Shown: positions 56,097 through 64,000 of the stretch, in pieces
Numbering within the stretch: position 1 is the first letter of the stretch
Layout: each line of letters begins with the position of its first letter
Origin: Armigeres subalbatus
Taxonomy: Eukaryota; Arthropoda; Insecta; Diptera; Culicidae
Direction of reading: 5' to 3'
DNA length: 64,000 nucleotides
Assembly (NCBI RefSeq): GCF_024139115.2
Contig: NC_085140.1
Coordinates: 436,999,260 to 437,063,259 of the forward strand
Position numbers and translations under genes: made by a program
Notes under the pieces: model-generated
Database searches by the model: none
Told to the model about the DNA's origin: nothing
The model's input: the letters and a program-made list of their open reading frames with translations, nothing else

Positions 56097-58800
56097 TTAT
56101 TTATTTTATTTATCATCAGACTAAGGCCGGAGTGGCCTGTGCTGCACATAAAAGACTTCTCCATTCAGCTCGGTTCATGGCTGCACTTCGCCAACCACGC
56201 AGTCTGCGGAGGGTCCCCCCCGCCTTCTTGTTCCCGTCGGATCGTTGTCGAGAACCATTTTCACCGGATTACTGTCCGACATTCTGGCTACGTGCCCGGC
56301 CCACCGCAGTCTTCCGATTTTCGCGGTGTGAACGATGGATGGTTCTCCCAACAGCTGATGCAACTCGTGGTTCATTCGCCTCCTCCACGTACCGTCCGCC
56401 ATCTGCAACCCACCATAGATGGTACGCAACACTTTCCTTTCGAAAACTGCCAGTGCGCGTTGGTCCTCCACGAGCATCGTCCAGGTCTCGTGTCCGTAGA
56501 GAACTACCGGTCTTATAAGCGTTTTGTAGATAATCAGTTTGGTACGGCGGCGAACTCTATTCGATCGGAGCGTCTTGCGGAGTTCAAAATACGTACGATT
56601 TCCAGCCACTATGCGTCTCCGAATTTCTCTGCTGGTATCGTTATCGGCGGTCACCAGTGAGCCCAAGTACACGAATTCTTCAACCACCTCGATTTCGTCA
56701 CCACCGATAGAAACTCGTGGTGGGTGGCTCACATTGACCTCTCTTGAGCCTCTTCCTATCATGTACTTCGTCTTCGACGTGTTGATGATTAGTCCGATCC
56801 GTTTAGCTTCGCTTTTCAGTCTGATGTAGGCTGATATCAATGTCGTCGGCGAAACCAAATAACTGGACGGACTTCGTGAAACGCCCTTCGTATTACTCCC
56901 TCCAAAGCGATGTTGAATAGCAGAAACGAAAGACCATCACCTTGCCGTAACCCTCTACGGGTTTCGAAGGGACTCGAGAATGCCCCTGAAACTCGAACTA
57001 CGCACATCACCCGATCCATCGTCGCCTTGATCAACCGCATCAGTTTATCCGGAAATCCGTTTTCGTGCATTAGCTGCCATATCTGGTCCCGATCGATTGT
57101 ATCATATGCGGCTTTGAAGTCGATAAATAGATGATGTGTGAGCACGTTGTATTCGCGGCATTTCTGCAATACCTGACGTATGGCGAACACCTGGTCTGTG
57201 GTAGAGCGTTCACCCATAAATCCCGCCTGGTACTGCCCCACGAACTCTCTTGCAATTGGTGTTAGTCGACGGCATAAAATTTGGGAGGGTACCTTGTAGG
57301 CGGCGCTCAGCAATGTAGTTGCTACAATCCAGCTTATCGCCCTTTTTGTAGATGGGACACACGACACCTTCCATCCACTCCTGCGGCAGAACCTCATCCT
57401 CCCAAACCTTGGTAATCACCCAATGCAGCACTCTAGCCAGTGCTTCACCACCGTGTTTAAACAGCTCTCCTGGTAGTTGGTCAACTCCAGGGGCTTTGTT
57501 GTTTTTCAGCCGGCCGATCTCCTCCTGGATTTCCTGGAGATTCGGAGCCGGAAGTCGCATGTCCTGCGCGCGTGCTCCTAGGTTCATTACCATACCGCCA
57601 CCGTTGTCTGCCATATCGCCATTCAGGTGCTCTTCGTAGTGCTGCCGCCACCTTTGGATCACCTCACGCTCGTTCGTAAGAAGGTTCCCGTTTATGTCTT
57701 TACACATATCGGGCTGTGGCACGTGGCCCTTACGTGAACGGTTCAACTTCTCATAGAACTTTCGTGCGTTATTAGCGCGGTACAGTTCCTCCGTCTCTTC
57801 ACGGTCTCGATCTTCCTGCTGGCGCCTTTTCCTCCGGAAAATCGAGTTTTGTCTGTTCCGCGCCCGTTTGTATCGTGCCCAGGGAATCAATATTCGAGCA
57901 CCGCCTAACAATATACCCTTTGTCGTCAGCAGAGTTTGTTACTGACAAACGCACTTAGCGACAAACCTTTATCAGAACCCGAACACAATATGACAAGAAT
58001 CATTTGCCTTGCATGCTCTGATATTTCCGAGAATACGATGCTAATTTTGTAATCATTGTTCGATTCTCGAATATTTCCATAAAAGCAGAAACTATGATAG
58101 CACAGAACCGAAATTTTCTCTACAAAAAATGCAAAATAACGGGATGAAAATTTAACAACAAGATTGTCTTCTTTTTTGTTGCTGACAAAATTTTTCAAAT
58201 CTTTGTCATTATTATCTCCGACAAAAACAAAGCTTTGTCGTTAGTTCCCTTTTGTCGCTTGTTTCGCAAGCGCATTTCAGAAAAATTGATTCCCTGATCG
58301 TGCTTCGTTCGCCCTCGTGCGGTGTTGCAGCAATCTCGCCCATGCTGCATTCTTCTCCTCAACTAACTGCTCACATTCGCCGTCATACCAGTCGTTTCTC
58401 TGATCCGGAGCCACCGTGCCTAGTGCAGCGGTTGCGGTGCTTCCAATGGCGGATCGAATATCTCTCCAGCCATCTTCAAGAGATGCTGCGCCTAGCTGCT
58501 CTTCCGTTGGGAGTGCCACTTCCAGCTGCTGCGTGTAGTCTTGGGCTAGTCTACCGTCTTGTAGCCGCCCAATGTTAAGCCGCGGCGGACGACTCCGACG
58601 CGTGTTGTACACCGTCGAGAGTTTTGAGCGCAGACATACTGCGACGAGGTAGTGGTCGGATTCAATATTCGCACTGCGGTAAGTGCGTACGTTCGTGATG
58701 TCGGAGAAGAATTTACCGTCGATTAGAACGTGGTCGGTTTGGTTTTCCGTTACTTGATTAGGTGATTTCCATGTGGCCTTGTGGATATTCTTACGGGGGA
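56097..58800 (-). mobile_element. RTE-like non-LTR retrotransposon, copy 2, 5'-truncated
   Basis: Reverse-strand relative of 48240-51480. The 3' tail (AAATAAA-rich) is at about 56097. The protein runs through RLRWAGHVARMSDSNPVKMV, FGFADDIDI, RRGLRQGDGLSF, LKNNKAPGVDQLPGELF and back to the end of the endonuclease (SANIESDHYLVAV). The first half of the endonuclease is missing beyond about 58795. Ten or so residues just after the catalytic FADD are deleted, and frameshifts occur elsewhere. Interrupted by a MITE at 57880-58296. Confidence 0.88.
57880..58296. mobile_element. hAT-like MITE inserted in RTE copy 2
   Basis: 417 bp with perfect 12-bp ends CAGGGAATCAAT and ATTGATTCCCTG. The 8-bp target duplication is ATCGTGCC (57872-57879) and ATCGTGCT (58297-58304), one mismatch. 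Comparison with RTE copy 1 gives the empty site directly. Subterminal TTTGTCG/CGACAAA motifs are repeated, as in hAT elements. Non-coding. Confidence 0.9.
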
Positions 58801-59318
58801 AGAAAGAAAACTGGGGCGTTGTAAAATATAACAGTCCGAAAATCGGTTATATTGAAGACAATTACGGTGATTATACAATCAAGCCATGTGGTGAATTTCA
58901 AATTCACCACACGGTTTTCTACTCCTATTATCAAAAGTTCAAAACCAGCGTAATATTTTTTGTACAATGCTGAAATTAAAGTCGATTGTCTAGCATGAGT
59001 AATCAAACGATCTACAGATGTTGTGATCCCCATGGGCGTTGTTGTTCTCTTAATTCGTGCTCTTGAAAAATCACTAGAAAAAGCACGTGGTTTCCAAGAT
59101 GGCCGATTTGTGGCTTTGTTGTATAACCACCTTAAAATAATATCAACGTCATTTTTTGGGAAAATAATAGAGGGTATAGATACTCTCATTGAGGATATTG
59201 ATTACGTCCAATGAATCTTCTGATGGTCCTCCGGAATATCCGAAACCAATGGAATACCGGTGAAAATAGTCAATTTTCTCAATTAACGGCGTGATGTTTC
59301 TTATAACATTTCTAAAAA
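58801..59318. other. Probable NOS intron sequence
   Basis: No gene recognised. A perfect 25-bp palindrome with 12-bp arms (TGTGGTGAATTT and its mirror) is at 58887-58911. Confidence 0.4.
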
Positions 59319-59394
59319 TTCTATACACTAGCGGCGCTAGTGTATAGAACCCACCAGTTTGGTGCGATATCTCGGGATCTATAGGTTTTAGGAA
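59319..59394. repeat. Head-to-head junction of the 145-bp satellite family
   Basis: A 31-bp palindrome (15-bp arms, TTCTATACACTAGCG and its mirror, at 59319-59349) sits exactly at the GGCGCTAGTGTATA motif of the 145-bp unit. A partial unit (ATATCTCGGGATCTATAGG) follows to 59394. Confidence 0.6.
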
Positions 59395-60775
59395 GTTTTT
59401 TTTACGTGGTTTTTTTTCGCGAGGTTTTTTTTACGCGGATATTTTTACGCGGTACCGACGTAAAAAAACTGCGTTATTTTAAAAAAAAAGTAAAAAAACC
59501 GCGCTATTTAAAAAAAAACGACGTTAAAAAAACCCCAATAGGTTAGACTTAGAAAATTTTACACGCGTAACCAAAGATCCGTCCGCCTGTTTCAAATATG
59601 GTACATGCGCTGTGTGACTCAGATTGTGCTCAAAGCATAACTTCTTGGTCATCCAGAAAATTTCCGAAGTAAGGCCTTCAGATCTACACGTGTAAGCAAA
59701 GATTTATCCACCTGTGTCAAGTATACTACATGCTCTATGTGACTCATAGGATAGTGTAATCAAAGCATAAGTTCTTGGTCATCCAAGAGATCCTTGAAGT
59801 AAGGCCTTTAGATCCAGTATAGACCCAAAGGCCTTACTTCGGAATTTTGTTGGATGATCAAGAACTTATGCTTTGAACACAATCTATTCTATGAGTCACG
59901 TAGAGCATGTACCATATTTGAAACAGGCTGATAGATCTTTGGTTACGCGTATAGATCCAAAGGCCTTACTTCGGAAATTTTTGTATGACCAATAACTTAT
60001 GCTTTGAACACAATCTATTCTATGAGTCTGGTAGAGCATGCACCATTTTTTTAATACGCTGATAGATCTTTGGTTACGCGTATAGACCCAAAGGCCTCAC
60101 TTCGGAATTTTGTTTGATGATCAAGAACTTATGCTTTGAACACAGTCTATTCTATGAACCACGAAGAGCATGTACCATATTTAAAACAGACTGATAGATC
60201 TTTGGTTACGCGTATAGATCCAAAGGCCTTACTTCTGAAATTTTTGGATGACCAAGGACTTATGCTTTGAACACAATCTGTTATATGAGTCACACAGAGC
60301 ATGTACCATATTTGAAACAAGCGGACAGATCTTTGGTTACGCGTGTAGATCTAAAGGTCTTACTTTGGAAATTTTTTGGATGACCAAGAACTTATGCTTT
60401 GAACATAATCTATTCTATGAGTCACACAGAGCATGTACCATATTTGAAACAAGAGGACAGATCTTTATAGATCTCAAGGCCTTGTTTCATAGATCTCAAG
60501 GCCTTATTTCAGGAGATTTTTGGATGAGATTGAGCATAGATCGGAACACATTCCTGGTTTCATATCACAAAAACCATGTACCATATCACGATCCATACTA
60601 GCGTACTATGACGTACTATGACCTAGCGAACAAATAGGAAGAAGCCCCGTCCATTATAAGTCCCAATTTAGTCCCCCAATAGATTTTTTTTACGTCGGTT
60701 TTTTAAAATAGCGCGGTTTTTTTACACGGTTTTTTTACGCGGTACATGGAGCGACTTAAAAAAAAACCTTAGTGT
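59395..60775. mobile_element. Element with long CGCG/T-run inverted repeats enclosing a satellite
   Basis: The left end (59395-59540) and right end (60674-60772) are inverted relatives rich in TTTTTTTACGCGG, CCGCGCTATTT and GACGTAAAAAAA motifs. They enclose the 131-bp satellite. Partial 145-bp units lie on both outer sides, so this looks like an insertion into that satellite. No clean target duplication was found. Confidence 0.55.
59556..60515. repeat. 131-bp satellite in inverted arrangement
   Basis: About two units in reverse orientation (59556-59815) meet about five forward units (59820-60515). Units contain CTTTGGTTACGCGT, AAAGGCCTTACTTCGGAA, AAGAACTTATGCTTTGAACA and GAGCATGTACCATATTTGAA. 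GGTTACGCG recurs at 59941, 60072, 60204 and 60335, a spacing of 131-132 bp. Confidence 0.85.
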
Positions 60776-60789
60776 ATGTTGAAAGCATG

Positions 60790-61480
60790 TTTATATCAGA
60801 ATTGAGTGTGGATCGATATCTCGGGATTTGTAGGTTTCAGAAAGTTGCCGTCTTCAATAAAGATAAATGGGAAACCAATATGTCGAGAAACTGTTTAGTT
60901 CAGAACTCATCCGCAAGGTGGCGCTACTGCATATGAGAAATCAGTTTGTTATGTTTAAGGAGTCGACTGTGATTGAGGTTATGTAGACAGTTCTTGGCTT
61001 TCAGTCTGAATAAGGATCATAAACGGATATCCGTTCTAAACCTAACGTTTCGGTCACATATAAATGTGAATTCCAGTCACATATAAATGTGACCGAAACG
61101 TTAGGTTTAGAACGGATATCCGTTTATGATCCTTATTCAGACTGAAAGCCAAGAACTGTCTACATGAAATCAGTTTGGTTTGACATCTCTGGATCTGTTG
61201 GATTTAGAAAGTTGCCGTCTTCTATAAAGTTGTTCGGGAATTTTAAACCAAACAATATGTTGAAAAATTGTTTTGTTTAAAATTCATCCGCATAGTAGTG
61301 CTAGTGCATGTGAGACCACCAGTTTGGTTATATATCCCCGGATCTGTGATATTAGAGATTGCCGTCTTCTACAAAGTTGTTCGAGGATTGAAAACCAATA
61401 TACTGAAAAAATGTTCAATTTGGCATATAAAAGTGCCGTCATTTACCGTTATTTGGAATTTGAAAACTGTAAACCGTGAA
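60790..61480. repeat. Diverged units of the 145-bp satellite family
   Basis: Three degenerate units carry GATTTAGAAAGTTGCCGTCT or close variants, AGTTGTTCG, and CATCCGCA-GTGCTAGTGCAT. The first is separated from the second by the hairpin at 60982-61164. Confidence 0.6.
60982..61164. repeat. Perfect hairpin, 78-bp arms and 27-bp loop
   Basis: 60982-61059 is the exact reverse complement of 61087-61164, checked base by base. The arm includes the sub-palindrome AACGGATATCCGTT. It sits between diverged 145-bp units. Either a fold-back element or a hairpin-RNA source. Confidence 0.9.
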
Positions 61481-61544
61481 ATTGGGAAAATTAACCCGGG
61501 GAAAAGGCCTACTTCCAAATAAGGAATCACATCCATGATTGTAT

Positions 61545-61660
61545 GACATTTGCCAGAATCAATTTGTCAGAATGGACCCATTTGCCAGAATGTACCATAT
61601 ACCAGAAAGCCATTCCCCAGAATATACCATTTGCCATAATGTATCATTCCCCAGAAATAG
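61545..61660. repeat. CATTTGCCAGAAT minisatellite
   Basis: Degenerate units of 17-20 bp such as CCATTTGCCAGAATGTACC, of the same general style as the repeats at 8866 and 55715. Confidence 0.6.
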
Positions 61661-62221
61661 TAAAACTGGAAATTCCGATTATTATTGATGGCTAAAGAAA
61701 AGAAACAGAATTATATAATCAAGGTAATTTTGTATAACGGGGATTCGGCATTATTTACTAATGAAGAGATTTTCGGTATAATTAATTTTCATAAAAGGGA
61801 TTATTTAACACTAGCAGACCCGACGAACTTCGTTTCGCCTAAAATTGATTTATTTTCTGATCAGATCTCGAGTTATGAAGAAACTGGTGTTTCATTTGTA
61901 TGGGAGCCCCCCTTTCCAAAGCGGGGAGGGGTCTCGAACCATCTTAACACTCCTCCGACCGTGATAAGTTTTACTTACACGAACGACCATGCCTCGAAAG
62001 ACACTATTTTCAAATCGCTATATCTCAGCCGTTAGTGAACCAATTTGAACAATTTAGGGACTCACAAATTTTCCCGTCCATCAAGATTTGTCTGAGATGT
62101 TGAGACCTCCGATCGGACCAAAAATGACCTCTGTGGACCTCCAAACGTCGGAGCAAGTCGTGATTTTCATACAAATTGCGTGGTTGGTGCTCACCAGCTT
62201 GATGTTCATGCTAACATTAGT
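61661..62221. other. Interspersed repeat-like sequence
   Basis: GACCCGACGAACTTCGTTTC followed by GTATGGGAGCCCCCC resembles an interspersed repeat I have seen in insects but cannot name. The 116-codon frame at 61685 is not supported as a gene. Confidence 0.35.
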
Positions 62222-63449
62222 AAGATATTTCGAAATCCGTGAGATTTAGAAAGTTGCCGTCTTCTACAATTTTGTTCAGGATGCCAAAACCATACTGTCG
62301 CTGATTATATTATTTCGGAACTCGTCCGCTTGCCGGCGCTAGTGTATATGAGAAAGATCGCTGGGTCAAATATTTCGGAATCCGTAAGACTTAGAAAGCT
62401 GTCGTCTTCTACAATTTTGTTCAGGAGGCCAAAACCATACTGTCGCTGATTATATTATTTCGGAGCTCGTCCGCTTGGCGGCGCTAGTGTATATGAGAAA
62501 GATCGCTGGGTCAAATATTTCGAAATCTGTAAGATTTAGAAAGCTGCCATCTTCTACAATCTTGTTCAGAAGTGTAAAACCATACTGTCGCAGATCATAT
62601 TATTTCGGAGCCCGTCCGCTAGGCGGCGCTAGTGTATATGGGAATACTCGATGGGTCAAATATTTCGGAATACGAAAGAATTAGAAAGCTGACATCTTCT
62701 ACAATTTTTCTCAGGAGTGTAAAATCATAGTGTTGCAGATCATATTATTTCGGAACTCGTCCACTTAGCGGCGCTAGTGTATATGGGAATGCCCGTTGGG
62801 TCAAATATTTCGGAATCTGTAGGATTTGGAAAGCTGCCGTCTTCTACAATCTTGTTCAGGAGTGTAGAACCATACTGTCGCAGATCATATTATTTCGAAA
62901 CTCGTCCGCTTGGTGGTGCTAGTGTATATGACAAAGATCTCTGGGTCAAATATTTCGGAATAAAAAAGATTTAGAAAGCTGACGTCTTCTACAATTTAGT
63001 TCAGGAGGCCAAAACCATACAGTAGCAGATCATATTATTTCGGAACTCGTCCGTTTGGCGGCGCAAGTGTATATGAGAAAGCTCGTTGGGTCAAAATTTT
63101 TTGGAATCCGAAAGATTTAGAAAGCTAACCTCTTCTACAATTTTGTTCAGGAGTGTAAAACCATACTGTCAAAGATAATATAATTTCGGAACTCTTCCGC
63201 TTAGCGGAACTAGTGTATATGGGAATGCCCGTTGGGTCAAATATTTCGAAATCAAGGATTTGGAAAGCTGCCATCTTCTACAATCTTGTTCAGGAGTGCA
63301 GAACCATACTGTCGCAGATCATATTATTTCGGAACTCGTCCGCTTGGCGGCGCTAGTGTAAATGGGAATACTCGTTGGGTCAAATATTTTGAAATCCGAT
63401 AGATGTAGAAAGCTGGCGTCTTCTACAATTTTGTTCAGGAGGCTAAAAC
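62222..63449. repeat. 145-bp satellite, about 8.5 regular units
   Basis: GGGTCAAATATTT recurs at 62363, 62508, 62653, 62798, 62943, 63088, 63234 and 63377 (spacings 145, 145, 145, 145, 145, 146, 143). Conserved cores are GATTTAGAAAGCTGCCGTCT, TCTACAATTTTGTTCAGGAG, ACCATACTGTCGCAGATCAT and TTGGCGGCGCTAGTGTATAT. The array is stopped by the MITE at 63450. Confidence 0.92.
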
Positions 63450-63575
63450 CACAGACGAACAGACGTAACAGCTTGAACATTTTTCTAAAAATCGATCGCT
63501 CAATTCCTCTACCACCACCTTGCGAGCATGTTACACGAAACAATGTTTCGTATGACATTTTCACCAGAAGGCGCT
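63450..63575. mobile_element. Partial MITE, same family as 1947-2209, reverse orientation
   Basis: CACAGACGAACAGACGTAAC starts the fragment. Similarity to the reverse complement of 1947-2209 continues through CCACCACCTT, GAAACAATGTTTCGTA and AGAAGGCGCT. The far end is missing where the non-LTR element begins. Confidence 0.8.
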
Positions 63576-63736
63576 GGGATACAAAGAACAAAGGGATCCG
63601 ATCGATTCCAGTTTGAGACAGCAGCACGTACGAACGTGTTTTTTGCTCGCGCATTTTTTCCAAGTGTTTTTTCTCGTTCGTTCGCTGTTTACGTTTTCGC
63701 TTCGTCGCGTTGGCGTTATTTTCTCCCGGACCTGTC

Positions 63737-64000
63737 ATGGGAGACTCGGTGGCCGATTCGGTCGCTGGAAAAGTGCCTAAGCGCACTGCTCTTGGAGGCG
63801 CGGGTAAGCCCTCCAAGCAGCTTTTGCAGAGCAACATGTTCTCGCCGTTGCCGCTTGATGACGCCGACAATCCGCCAAAAAAGAGGAAGAAGCAGCAATC
63901 GCAGCTGCCGCAGGTGCAACCGGAGTGGAAGGAGAAGTGCCCGCCCGTGTTTGTGAAGGGCGATCCGCCGGATTTATGCCCAAAAATTCGCCAGCTGATC
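63737..64000 (+). CDS. Non-LTR retrotransposon ORF1 (gag-like), 5' part, runs off the edge
   Basis: An open frame from ATG at 63737 to the window end, 88 codons without a stop (MGDSVADSVAGKVPKRTALG...). It is rich in Pro/Lys/Gln with a nuclear-localisation-like PPKKRKKQQ and ends PPVFVKGDPPDLCPKIRQLI. Short conserved VFVKG-type motifs occur at this position in ORF1 proteins of mosquito jockey-like or related LINEs, so I read it as ORF1. ORF1 would bind element RNA. The probable 5' UTR covers about 63580-63736. Clade not determined. Confidence 0.6.
   Translation, partial: MGDSVADSVAGKVPKRTALGGAGKPSKQLLQSNMFSPLPLDDADNPPKKRKKQQSQLPQVQPEWKEKCPPVFVKGDPPDLCPKIRQLI

Noticed and set aside
56539..57134. 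Plus-strand frames across the reversed RTE copy
   Set aside because: Antisense shadows of the reverse transcriptase domain; the same shadow is seen opposite copy 1.
61685..62035. 116-codon frame starting MMAKEKKQN
   Set aside because: Crosses an interspersed repeat-like sequence and has no domain or codon support.
62222..63449. CRISPR-like regular spacing
   Set aside because: Repeats are contiguous 145-bp units, not short repeats with unique spacers, and the genome is eukaryotic.

Overview
The window looks like a culicine mosquito genome, most likely Aedes. It is AT-rich, intron-containing and crowded with transposons. It carries several copies of a tRNA-derived SINE ending in (AAG)n that I take to be Feilai-like, and its one confident host gene is an insect nitric oxide synthase (NOS). 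The Aedes assignment is inference; no rRNA or mitochondrial marker is present.

Host gene. Seven exons of NOS lie on the minus strand and encode the last 396 residues, the FAD/NADPH reductase half. Six exons are packed between 54831 and 53443 with introns of 59-69 bp. The final 111-bp exon lies far away at 42467-42577, so the last intron is about 10.9 kb. I found no further 5' exon in 54832-64000, so the rest of that stretch is probably also NOS intron.

Layout. 1-15 kb: nested miniature transposons (MITEs), a 154-bp satellite set inside GC-rich repeats (5.7-7.85 kb), a mirror-symmetric pair of minisatellites (8.87-11.5 kb) and short inverted-repeat elements. 15.35-16.38 kb: a tandem array of 153-bp and about 200-bp units. 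It is split by a Ty3/gypsy retrotransposon (16383-26864, Osvaldo-like) with 1451-bp LTRs, a tRNA-Lys primer site and CCCC target duplications. 26.9-30.7 kb: a truncated minus-strand Bel/Pao element. 31-42 kb: SINEs, a non-LTR fragment, another MITE and a purine/pyrimidine switch region, with no convincing gene. 42.5-53.4 kb (last NOS intron): a stack of nested elements at 43.9-45.6 kb, a long-inverted-repeat element, and an RTE-like non-LTR element sitting inside a larger TTA-flanked element. 56-58.8 kb: a second RTE-like copy, reversed and broken by a hAT-like MITE. 59.3-63.5 kb: a satellite block with a regular 145-bp array, an inverted 131-bp satellite enclosed by long inverted repeats, and a perfect 78-bp-arm hairpin. 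63.7-64 kb: the start of another non-LTR element running off the edge.

Most transposon genes are broken by frameshifts or stops. The most promising material for something new is the 59.3-63.5 kb satellite and hairpin block, probably inside an NOS intron. It has the architecture expected of a small-RNA source, but that role is inference.
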